From: Nematostella vectensis
Taxonomy: Eukaryota; Cnidaria; Anthozoa; Actiniaria; Edwardsiidae
Direction: 5' to 3'
Length of the DNA: 64,000 bases
NCBI RefSeq assembly: GCF_932526225.1
Contig: NC_064037.1
Location: 8,166,203-8,230,202, forward strand
Positions 1 through 10,897 of the stretch are shown here, piece after piece (the stretch's first letter is position 1; the number at the start of each line of letters is the position of its first letter). The notes below the pieces were generated by a model. It saw only the letters and a list, made by a program, of their open reading frames with translations, made no database searches and was not told the DNA's origin. A program made the position numbers and the translations under genes.

Positions 1-1874
1 GTGAACCCGAGAAAGAGTTCTACCAGAAAAGGATCCCTGGAGCAAGGTACTTCGACATTGACGAGTGCCGCGACAAATCTAACCCTTACGACCACATGCT
101 ACCAAGCGAAGCAGAATTCGCTAGCTATGTTCAAAACCTAGGCATCACCAACGACAGCCATGTTGTTGTCTACGATAATAACGAGAAACTCGGAGTGTTT
201 TCTGCGCCGCGAGTGTGGTGGACATTCCGTGCGTTCGGCCATGAGCGAGTTTCGGTGCTAGATGGTGGCTTACCTAAATGGTGTTCGGAGGGTTTCCCCA
301 CCGAATCTGGTCCACTCAAGGAGGAATCTTTCAAAGGTAGATGTTTTAAATGTTTTCTTGCTCCGTGCTTTTTTTCTGCAGTTTTATTCATTAAGGTAAT
401 TTTAACATTTATAAGTAACTTAAGTTTTGATTTCATTAAGTTGGTATGTTTAAAAGTTGAGATCTGAACAGATGATTTGGATCTTCAATTCAAAAAGCCT
501 TTTAATTGTTTTTTTGTGTTTAATTTGTTTTAGCAAGTTCCTCTAAAATTTAAACTTATCAGATCTGTATTGTTTTGTTAATTTGATGCGGTCCTAATTC
601 AAAGCATTAATTATTCATGACGTTCAAAAAAAATGCTGAGTAATAATTTTAATTAAAATTTTGTGCACTGTCACGATTTTGCTAAACAACAATTTGAGTT
701 GCAACAATAGCAAACATTGTTTTGTGTGGTGAAAGTGCATACTATAGCGTATAAACATATGGATATATTGGGGTTAATGTATTGTAATTGCTACGTTTCA
801 ATCTAATGAGAGGAGATCAGATGGAGATCATGTGGCAAACTAGCTCGCGTTCAGGCTTTTAGTGGCAAAATAACAGCAACAAAAACCATTTTACTCAGTG
901 CTTACGAAAAAAAGCCATATTTTTTTTTAGAAAAGGTTTAGATTTAAATATTTAAATTTTTATTTATTTTCATTGTTCTCTGGTGTGACTGGTGCAGTCA
1001 TTTCTGAGACTATGTTGCCACCAAGAAAGGTCATGAGATCTCTAGCAAGTACCCTATTGTGATACTAAGTAAAAATAACTAATTACTTACTGGAATCAAA
1101 ATTTTGACAGTGAGATCAGGATTATTTTCAAAATTGGGAACACAACAGTTTTTTTTGCCATATTTTTTTTAAATGGCCATTGGTTTCTGCATTCCTTCAA
1201 AATTTTGGCTTATCCAGTCAATTTTGCCTGACAATTACTATTTGTAAACGCTTTGACAAAAGCTACAAATCTCTACTTATCAAAATCTAAAGTGGCATTT
1301 GATAGTTTGTTTACTGTTACTCTCTAAGTAATCAAAGGAATTCTCTGCCTTATTTGATATGAAATAAGCATTAAAAAATTTTTCTCTCATCTATTTCAAT
1401 ATCATCTGTATAAAAATTGTTCTTTGCTCTATCCCAGACAACCCTCCCTTCAAAGCAACTCTTAACAAGGCCATGATAGTAGACTACGACTTCATTATGA
1501 ACAACATCAAATCAGAGCCAAGAGTCACTGTCCTAGATGCACGACCCCCTGGCCGCTTCACTGGTGATGAGCCTGAGCCACGCCCTGACCTGCCCAGTGG
1601 CCACATGCCGCAGAGTCGTAGTTTTCCTTTTGGCAAATGCCTTGACATGGAGAACAAGTGCCTGAAGAGTCCAGAAGCCTTGAAGAAGGTGTTTGCTGAT
1701 GCAGGCGTAGACTTGACCAAGCCTCTGGTTACTAGCTGTGGTTCGGGTGTGACCGGTAGTGGTTTGCTGTTTGGTACCTTCCTGTGTGGGAAGACCGACA
1801 CAAAGCTGTATGATGGCTCCTGGACCGAGTTTGTCCAACGTGCACCAGAAGAAATGAACCTTAAAGGAAAATGA
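1..1874 (+). CDS. MPST: 3-mercaptopyruvate sulfurtransferase (5' end missing)
   Basis: Two exons are visible: 1-336 (continuing upstream of the window) and 1438-1874, joined at G|AC across a GT-AG intron. The product is a two-domain rhodanese-family enzyme that moves the sulfane sulfur of 3-mercaptopyruvate onto an active-site cysteine and then to thiols or thioredoxin, in cytosol and mitochondria. The first exon holds most of the inactive N-terminal rhodanese domain (RIPGARYFDIDE, VVVYDNNE, RVWWTFRAFGH, VLDGG). The second holds the catalytic domain: VTVLDARPPGRF, SGHMPQSRSFPF, and the active loop CGSGVT with the nucleophilic cysteine. The loop reads CGSGVT, as in MPST, not the CRKGVT of classical thiosulfate sulfurtransferase, which decides the name. 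The C-terminus (LYDGSWTEF) is normal. The intron is about 1.1 kb and AT-rich. Start codon and first residues lie outside the window. Confidence 0.93.
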
Positions 1875-2120
1875 ACACTTAGTCCATGGAATCTTATGTT
1901 ATGTGAATTTTAAATTCAATAGATTTTCTGTTATTAATATTCATGTTCAAAACATACTTACATCTTTTTCAATTTTCTTGAATGTATTATGTTTTTTTTC
2001 ACTCATATATTATTGTCTGACTTTACAAAACTATTATTTAAGTTTGGTTTTTATTGTTTGTGTATTGCACTGTTATATACTACAATTTGTATTTTCACCT
2101 TGTAAGGTTAAAACCTACTT

Positions 2121-2126
2121 AATAAA
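2121..2126 (+). promoter_or_regulatory. Polyadenylation signal of MPST
   Basis: AATAAA about 250 bp after the MPST stop codon, in AT-rich DNA between two convergent genes. It is the first canonical hexamer downstream of the stop. Confidence 0.55.
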
Positions 2127-2470
2127 CTGAGCCCTCACTAGTTAATTTAGCCTTTTGGTAAACATTTGTGTAAGTTTAAGACATTCAATGTTTTGTTTGT
2201 CTGGCTAGTTCTATCTTTTTCCTTTTTTTGTATGAGAAGATACTGCTATGATTTGCCAGCCATGGCTTAATACTGTACCTGCCATGTTTGTGTGCTGGGA
2301 AAACATGCGCAGTGAAGTAAAAAAATATACATAACCACAGCTAAGAAATAGTCATACTTTAGAACATTTGAAAAAAACACTAAACCACTTTTAAAAGACA
2401 TGGAAAAGTCTTTATAGGCAATGCTGAGTTATCTTGTTTATATATACATTTCCTGTGTCAATACTAGAGT

Positions 2471-5400
2471 TTATAAGCCATATTCCTTGAGTAGTCTGCC
2501 AGCTATAACCAGTTTCTGTATTTCGCTAGTTCCTTCATAGATTTCAGTGATACGAGCATCCCTGTAGTGTCTTTCAGCTGGCATGTCAGTCACATATCCC
2601 ATCCCACCAAGGATCTGGATACTCTGAAACATGGTGAAGAGATTAATAAACAACACCCCTGGCAACAACAGAACACCCCTTAGCTACTATAGAACACTCC
2701 TAGCAACCACAGAATACTCCTTGAAACTACAGAACACCCCTAGAAACAACAAAAGACCCTTGGCAACAATAGGACACCCATAACAACTGCAGACCATTCC
2801 TAGAAACCACAGAACACCCTAAGCATGCATAAAGACAACTGGCATCATGAAAAAAAAAATGTTACCCCCTCCTTCGTTTTCTATTTTTTTCCTATGTGAC
2901 TGTGGCTGCAATCATTCAAGGCTGTTTTTTTTTATGAAAATAAACGCTATTCCTGTTGCACCAACCTGATGTGCAGCAAATGTGGCTGCTTCAGACGCTG
3001 CAAGCTTAGCCATGGCCGCCTCCTGATGGAATGAGACAACAAAATATAGATTATTCATGCTTGATCAGTGCTTCTAGTCTAGCAACCATCACTTCAATAA
3101 TACCTTTGTATAGTTCATTCCAGCGTCTTTCATAGCAGCTGCTTTCCATGTGAGAAGTCTTGCAGCTTCTAGCTGAGTTGCTATATCAGCTAACTTCATC
3201 TGTTGAGCATGTATACAGTTCAAAGGGGCCTGGCTGAAGATGTTACAAAGGGTTTACCGCCACCTTACTTCATTTTTCCCTTATTCCCCCTCCTAATCTA
3301 ATTCAACCCCTCCCTTTCTCATTTAACCCCCTCTCTCTCCTCCTACTTTATTTCACCACAATCCCTAATAAGAACCCCTGGTTTGATGTGCTATGCACCT
3401 ATTTCAGAGCAGATTGAACTTGGAGAATCACCCATGGCCGTAGCAGCCCCCTTAGCAGAGCAGAAATTTTCAAAAGAGATATGGAAAAAAAAAAGGATCT
3501 TCAAACAAATAAAAAAATCTGAGGCTTGCCCCCCTGAACAGTTTTCTGGCTAAGGCCTTGTGGTTTAAAACCAGCAGTGGTTCATGGGTAACATTCAAAT
3601 CTGAATACTGGTCTCTAAAAGGCGTGTGAATGTTAACAGGGCTCATAAATAAGAATACTTTCAAGCTTTCCAAACCTGGAATTGTTTTAATTCACACATT
3701 TTCTCATGTATTTAAAACCCTTAAACCAATGTGAGTTATGTCATGGATTTTCTCAAGTGTAACCTTATTTGAAATTTGAGAACCAAATTATTAGTTTATG
3801 TTTATATTCAAACATTCTATGGTCGTTATCAAGAAAGAAGAGACTTTTCAATACATCTCTGTACCTGGATGGTTTGTAATTTGCTGATTTTCTGATTAAA
3901 TGCCATTCTCTTGTCTGCATAATCAACCGCACAATCTAAGGCTGCCTGAAATTACAAAGAAATGTTATGTTCTTTGAAAAGTCTAGGAATACAATTCTTA
4001 TTGCTACAAAAAGAGTTTAACAAAATTTCGAGAATCCATATAAGCTTTTTTAGCTTTTCTATCCCCCTGACTTGAGGGCCTCTCAACTGTGAATTCAACA
4101 TCAGCCCCCTGATTTGTTTTACTCTCCCATGTGTACCCCCCCCTCCCTCATATGCAACCTTCACTCATGTGCACCCTTTTACAGTACCTGTGCAATTCCC
4201 AAGGCCTGCCCAGCAATGCCTATCCTACCAGCATCCAGGGTTTGCTAGGTGTAGTCAGACAATGAGAGAAATGATTAGTTTTTGCACCAGACCAAATATA
4301 CAAATCCTAATGCATTGTGTAAAACTTTTTTTTACCATTGCAATTTTGAATCCATAGCCAGGCTCACCAAGCAAGTTCTCCTTGGGGATTCGACAATCTT
4401 CAAAAACTAAATAGCAAGTAGATGTCGCTCTGATCCCTAACTTGTCTTCTTTGTTTCCAAGAGTGAGTCCTGGAGTTGGTTTAGGGACTAAAAAAGCACT
4501 GATACCCTAGAGAAAAGAGAGGTCTTTTTTACAACAATGTTATAATATTATAACCTCCTGCAAACAAAACAAAAAATTGACAACAAAGAATACAATATAA
4601 TGTACTAAAGATCAACATAGAGTAAAGAGTAAAATAAAACATTTACTAACTGTACCTTGTGTTTTTTTGATCTGTCAGTTGTTGCAAAAACCTGAAAGAT
4701 ACAGTTTATAGTTGCGTGAAACATAGTAGTAATCTAGAACTGATCAAATTCACTGCTGTTTAAATACAAGTGTTCCTAGGCATACATACCACTGCTGCCT
4801 CTGATTCATATCCATTAGTGATCCAGGCCTTGGTACCATTCAGAACATAATGGTCACCATCAAGAACAGCAGTTGTCTTTGCAGCACCTGCATCACTACC
4901 ATTATCTGAAGCCAATGAAAAAAGTATTGATTTTGAATATATCACTCATTATAAAGTATCTACCTGGTGCTTTACATGTGACTGACTTTTCCCCCTCAGT
5001 ATATTGATAAAGACTGCTCCATGCAGTTTACTATCATGAGTTATGTATGGGCTATTAATTAAGAAAAGTAACAAGAGCTAGCATCAAAGCAGTTCTTTTA
5101 TGCCAACCAAATACAGACCAGGATTATCAACTAATCCACATTTGAATCAGGGACCTCTGGCAAAGTGGGCTATACACCACTTAGCTATCATGGCTTTTAT
5201 TCAATTGTGTTACATTTTGCTCTAACTTTGCAATAAACAATAACAAAACACTGACTAGAACAGAAGAACACTAGATGGGAACAATCACAATGGTTTGCAA
5301 AACATTAAAAATGAATCTTTTTGAAATGCTATAGTATAGTTATAATGGAATAGATGTTTATCATAATGATGATGTTTATCATGAATGTAATAAAGGATGT

Positions 5401-6900
5401 CTTCTTCTTGGGTCATTTACCTGGCTCGCTCAAAGCAAAGCACCCAACTCTGTCTCCATTGAGGAATGGTTTTATCCATTCTACCTTCTGAGCATCTGTC
5501 CCATACTTTAGGATAGGACCAAGGTACAGTGACTACATATTAAAAGGCAGAATAGTTTAAGTGCTAATAGATGTACCTTTGTAGGATTAATTTTATTGTT
5601 CCATTATATAAAAAAAATTAAAATTAAAAAGTTAAAATAATCTATTAAATGAAATAGATGTGACTAATGTCATCCTTAAATGACACAGCTTTAATAGCTA
5701 TTAATAATTTCTTGGGGTCCAATTTATCCTACCCATAATGAAATGTTTTATTTGCAGTAAGATCAAAACATTACATTATTTTGCAGATATAATGAATTCA
5801 TTTTGTAAAAACAGTCACTTGCATTATGCACACTGTATTGTCTCATGTATTTTGATTGACATCTCGAAACACAAATGACTCAACCCAGACCTAAATACCG
5901 CTGTTTTTATTGACTTGTGTGAATATGCATGTCTCGCTATTACACAAGTGGATGTCATTTGATAGAAGAAAATATAAAGAATCAACAAAAACTCTAAAAG
6001 TTTTTACAGATGTTAAGGACTCACGTTGTTGACACTCATGATGCACCCAAGAGATGCACACCCTCTACTGATTTCCTCCATGGCAATAGCATACGCAAAT
6101 GCATCCAGCCCTGTGCCCCCAAGGGACTCTGGGACCTCTACACCCAGTAGACCTAGTTCACCGAGCATCTTGACCTATTGGTAACACACGGAACTCAGCT
6201 AAATAAGAATGACAAGACCAAGGCAATCAGCAGATAAGTTAAAAATCTACATGATGTAGGTAGCACTATGAATCCTGAACTCTGCTTGACCCCCCTTGGC
6301 CACCATCTGGCCGACATAAAATATCACCCCCCCCCCCCCAACACACACAATTTCTTGGCAGATATAAAAATAAACAAATAAGCACCCATGGCGCCAAAAA
6401 AAACTTTTTTCAGTCATTTATAAGATACCAACAATTTTTCAGTCATTTATAAGATACCCACGTAGCACTGCGGGTTACGATGCAACCTTATTTGAAATAG
6501 GCCTTTTTTACATTTCAGTGTGGTTGTTGTTATGCAACTAATGATGAAAGAATGATTTGCCAACTGAAATGAGTTTCTGGCTAATGCAATGAAACGCACT
6601 GATGGTTTCAGCAACAATAGTGAGCAGGTAACTTAAACAAGAAAATAAGATTATTTAACATTAACTGACCTTCTCTTGAGGATAACGATGTTCTTTATCA
6701 AACTTCCCTGCAACCGGCGTCAATTCGTTATCGGCGAAATCTCGGCATGTCTTCCTCAACATTTCGTGTGTCTCGGGTAATTTGGCGAGGCTTGATATTG
6801 CCCTTCCATTTCGCACTATATTTAGGCCGCTCCTTTTAGTCGTTCTGGCCAAAACACCTCGCAAAAGACGACTAGTGTTCAGGGCCACTTTTGCGGCCAT
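2471..6900 (-). CDS. ACADS: Short-chain specific acyl-CoA dehydrogenase, mitochondrial
   Basis: Eleven exons on the minus strand: 6900-6670, 6174-6025, 5532-5421, 4905-4790, 4691-4656, 4506-4336, 4244-4188, 3945-3865, 3199-3104, 3022-2966, 2623-2471. All introns are GT-AG and the frame is open throughout, giving about 419 residues (human ACADS 412). The enzyme is a flavoprotein that makes the first double bond in beta-oxidation of short acyl-CoAs and passes electrons to ETF in the mitochondrial matrix. The start [14 protein letters not shown] is an Arg-rich, acid-poor presequence; an in-frame ATG at 6960 would add 20 residues. Landmarks: ELPET-type entry ([17 protein letters not shown]), [61 protein letters not shown], and IYEGTSEIQ, whose first glutamate (about residue 399) is the catalytic base. 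The fourth exon splits SEP|DNGSD; human has G where this has D. It shares a promoter with HSCB. Confidence 0.96.
2640..2835. repeat. Degenerate ~27 bp tandem repeat in the last ACADS intron
   Basis: About seven imperfect units built on the theme AACACCCCTAGCAACCACAG, lying just upstream (in gene sense) of the last exon. Units differ by substitutions and small indels, so this is an old array. Confidence 0.6.
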
Positions 6901-7005
6901 TTTGAATTTGTTGTGGACTTTGGCCGTGAAAGCTTGGGAACCTGGCGCCATCTCCCCCATCCTCCCCTCCCCTAATGGAACCTCTAGGCAACGTTTTGGT
7001 CCAAA
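6901..7005. promoter_or_regulatory. Divergent ACADS/HSCB promoter
   Basis: Only about 105 bp separate the most likely ACADS ATG (6900, minus) from the HSCB ATG (7006, plus). Both start codons sit inside the same kind of word: AAAATGGCCGCA for ACADS and CAAAATGGCGGCC for HSCB, which resembles the YY1 recognition sequence known to overlap start sites of housekeeping genes in animals. No TATA box is seen. A shared promoter for two mitochondrial proteins is an inference from spacing and orientation. Confidence 0.7.
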
Positions 7006-8973
7006 ATGGCGGCCAGCTTTGCGTTATTTTGTAGACAATGTTTTTATCAATCGCCTCGTCTTTATACACGGAGAATCACAACAAACCGATACTATTATAA
7101 CAGGAGTCTTCGTTCGGGTAGTGTAAGATTGCTCAGTTCTGTTTGTACGAAAGAATGCTGTTGTTCGCGACCGCGAACATGTTGGAAGTGCCACAGTAAT
7201 CTGTTCGGACATGCTGACTTCTTTTGCCCATCGTGCGATGTCATTCAGCCTCCCGAAGGAGACGCCAACTATTTTGAGATTATGGACAGGTAGCCAATTA
7301 ACAGTAATATTTATATTTTGTTATTCCGTTCCTCCTTAAACCTGGTGTTGATTACATAATGATCTTAAGCTTACTTATAACTTAAGTTAACTTAAATTTA
7401 ATAAGTGGCTTTGTATTTGAGAGTACTTACTTTACTCAAAACTTATATCATTTTTGCAGACCAGAAGGTTTCAGAATTGATACAGAAGTATTAACCAAGG
7501 ATTACAGAGATCTACAAATGAAGCTTCATCCAGACAGATTTAGTTTGCAAGCAGAGGTGATTTTATCTTTAATAGGTCATTGTTGTCAAAACATATCAAA
7601 ACCGTGTTTAACCCATCATCATAGAACTTGTTATCCATTTTGATAGAGTTATCAATAATGTCATCCAGATGTCATTGTCATCAATAATATCACATAGCCT
7701 TAGCAGGGCTTGAATTACTGGGGGGGGGGGGGGGATACAGAACATTAAGAAAACAATGGGGAGCACAGCCACGCCCCTACTGGTCATTCCCTTATATTGT
7801 TGAAAATATTTGGGGGCACGTGCCCTACCCCCTGCTGCGGCCCTTTATTATCATTATAATAATTAGTTATCATCACAATATGATCATTATAATCATCAAC
7901 ACCATCTTTATCACCATCATGGTTATCACAAACACCATCATTTTCATTACCACTATCACTATCACTATTACTATTATTATTTTTGTTTTTGTTGTTGCTG
8001 ATTGTTATTGTTATTGTCACCACCATTATCTCATTCTTCCAGTTATGATCATACTTTTATCTTAACATAGGAGGAGCAAAACTTTTCTGCCCTTCAATCA
8101 TCAGTTGTTAATCAAGCTTATAGAACTCTACTGAAACCTTTAAGTCGTGGTCTCTATTTGGTAAGTAAATAAAAAGGTGGTTAGATGTAATTGGGTGACC
8201 TCTCTACCATAGCCTAGAGAAATTAAGGGGGTGTATGGGTTCTGGGCCCCATTATTTGTAGGATGCATGTAAAGGGGAACAGAAGAATAAATACTGTATG
8301 TTTCTAAACATCTTTCAGAAAGTCCTAAGTTCTTTGTTTGTTTTTCTTTTAAGCTTTAACTGGTAAATTGTAACCACAAGAAATATTTTTTTCCAGTTAA
8401 AAATCCATGGGGAAAGCATAGAAGAAGGTGATATATCTTCGTGTAATGCTAAATTTCTGATGGAGATTATGGAAATTAATGAGAAAATAGAGGATGCATC
8501 AAATGGCAAGAACATCCAAGTTATAGAAGATGAAAATAATGGTAAGCACTAAGCAAATAAAGGTAAATGTGGCATATTGGACTCTGTTTTCTGACGGTTT
8601 TTGTTTGCAGCTAAGATACAAAGGTGTACTCATGATGTGGCTGAAGCATTTGAAGAAGGTTTGTTCTTTCTTTTCTATCTGTTATCAACTTTAGAGCAAT
8701 AGCATCAAGATATTGAAGGGGGTCAATGTAGAAAATATTTGGGGACACAGCCATACCCCTACTGGTCATTTTCTAATAATTTATTAAAATATTAGGGGGC
8801 GTGTCTCTCAGAGACTTCTAATTTATCTTGCTATAATTTATTTTATTATTTTTATGTTTTTAGGCAACATAATGGCTGCTAAGGAGCATCTCTGTAAATT
8901 GAAATATTATACAAATATAAGTAACCAGATAAAGGACAGAAAAGCATCACTATCACTTTCTGGAGATCACTAA
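7006..8973 (+). CDS. HSCB: Iron-sulfur cluster co-chaperone HscB
   Basis: Six exons: 7006-7289, 7460-7556, 8071-8160, 8397-8541, 8611-8658, 8864-8973, giving about 257 residues (human 235). HSCB is the J-protein that delivers the ISCU scaffold to mitochondrial HSPA9 and drives Fe-S cluster transfer. Residues 1-45 are basic and aromatic, a plausible mitochondrial presequence. A metazoan-type zinc-binding tetracysteine module follows, CWKC (59-62) and CPSC (74-77). The J domain carries the HPD motif in LHPDRFS (about 118-120), which stimulates Hsp70 ATPase. The remaining three exons encode the three-helix scaffold-binding domain (NQAYRTLLKPLSRGLYLL, FLMEIMEINEKIED). All exon phases match. The start ATG lies in an ATGGCGGCC word 105 bp from the ACADS start. 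Confidence 0.95.
7835..8050. repeat. ATC/ATT-rich simple repeat in HSCB intron 2
   Basis: A mix of ATCATT, ACCATC and ATTATT trinucleotides with no fixed longer period. It is open in several frames only because of its composition. A 12-base G run lies just upstream near 7721-7733. Confidence 0.75.
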
Positions 8974-9161
8974 ATCAAACTTACCAATCCCAATGTGTTC
9001 CTTTATATGGAAAATTAAATCCTGTAATGTAAATAATTCATACATCCCATAAACCCTTAGGTAGACATTTTTAAAGTTTTTACTAAGATATAAGTTATTC
9101 AGAAATGGTTATTGTTACAGCACTTTTGATAGACCATCAGATACAATGTAGAAGCTGCTAG

Positions 9162-9167
9162 AATAAA
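9162..9167 (+). promoter_or_regulatory. Polyadenylation signal of HSCB
   Basis: AATAAA about 190 bp downstream of the HSCB stop codon, the first canonical hexamer in the trailer. Confidence 0.55.
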
Positions 9168-9199
9168 ATAGGCAAATGCTGCATTAACTAAACAATTTT

Positions 9200-10750
9200 G
9201 CATAGGAGAATCCTATATTTCTTTAATTTGAAGATGTTCTTCATGCATACTCTTGGTTCCAGTCTCCACATCGCCTTAGGTCCCAGAGGATGGTAGCACA
9301 TAAGTAACTAACATATGAAGAAAACGTTGTCGTTTTAGGGGTCTGGTACCGAGCAATTTTAGTTGCTTTTCAGAGGCTTTCTCCATCGACTAAAGATGGT
9401 CACAGTTACTGTTTTTCTCTTTTGAATACAATTCATAAAGTTTGGGAAGAACCTGCGGTACGACAGCCTTAAAAATGACAAGAATCATGCAGGTTTTCCA
9501 AATAAGGAATATATTAATTTCCGTATATGGAATTGACCGCGTCTGGGGAAAACGACAAGTTTTGGCTTAATTTTCTTGATATGATCTATCATTTGCATTG
9601 CTCCATGGGGATGACAAATTTAGAAATGAAACATGGATAACAAGATAGATGTGTCATGACTTTATTTTATAACTTGAAAGTTAATAAAGAATGGTTCAAT
9701 AAACAGAGCCTAGAGTCAGCTGCAAGAGGGCTAGGGAAAAGCATATTAGAAGCCTAAGCCAATGTCTAACTATGGACCCCCTGATAATGCAGAGACTGGG
9801 GTCCCTATGAGTGCAAAATCCAACATTTTTTTTTTTGGGGGGGGGGGGAGACTAACCCCTTCTCCCCATCTCAAAAAAAGCTGGACATTACATTTATAAA
9901 TATCCTTGGGATTGTAGTCCCCACCAGAGCAAAATCCAATGATGTTTGATGGTTGCTTGTATTTTTCATAAAAAATACAGCTATGAGCATATAAGGAGAG
10001 TGTCTCAGGACATCATGAAGTCTATTGGGGCATAATTGAGTGCTTTGCTTATGAATATTTGCAAGCAAAGGTGGATTCATGATGATTTTTTCTTGTTTGG
10101 CTTTGCCTGGATGATAAAGTAATTTTCTAATGAATCACCATCTAAATGCTGTCTTTTCTGGAACCACATTGATTCCAAAATTGTTTACACTGCTATTCTG
10201 GGTCTGTATGACCTGGAATTGATTTGTTTGGCTTTGGGGTAAAAAGACTTATAAAAAACAATCTGACTTTGGGGAGAGGAGTGTTGACTGGCCCTCCCCT
10301 TGTGATTTTTTTCTTGGATCTCCCAGAATGCTTTGCAATCCGTAAAGGCACCCAAGTGGTTTTACAAGCCTTCAAGGAGTGGACATTGTGTTTTGAGGCC
10401 ATGGAAATGAACCTGGAGGATTAGAATAAAGGTATATATTTGTGTCTTGAGCTGTGTTTGCTGATCTCTCTCCCTTGTGTGGTATTTTGAGCGTTTTATT
10501 GAGAGGGGTGATTCTTCTTTTCTTTCCTTGTTTGATTTTAAATTTGTCAAAGAACCTGTGCTATTATTTGGCTTAAGAGGAGTTGCCAACACCTTGGTTG
10601 GATGCATATCTTCAAGACCATTTATCCCTTAGACTGATGCCTGGGTATCTTCATCTTGTTGTGTTTATTTTCCTTTTCACATTTTTGTTGTGTTTAAAGT
10701 TATCCCTGTGGTAACTTTTAAGAAAACAATCAAAGAAACTCAAATAAAGC
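9200..10750. other. Intergenic stretch without recognisable gene
   Basis: No exon-like coding could be recognised on either strand. It holds several AATAAA hexamers, a G-run at 9838-9848 and short open frames without similarity to anything I know. An unannotated non-coding transcript cannot be excluded. Confidence 0.4.
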
Positions 10751-10897
10751 ATTTCTTCGCCGCGGTTACCCTGTGTTTCTATGAGCCCGGAGGGAGGCCG
10801 GAGAACTGGCACTTCAATGTTTCCAAAATGGCGGCGAATGTTATCTAGTAAGTGTCTTTAGAGTACAATTTTGGCCAAAAATCCTACTGGAGGAAAT

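Noticed and set aside
10193-10424. Open frames of 66-69 codons before CRCP
   Set aside because: Opposite-strand shadows of each other with no recognisable family or exon signals.
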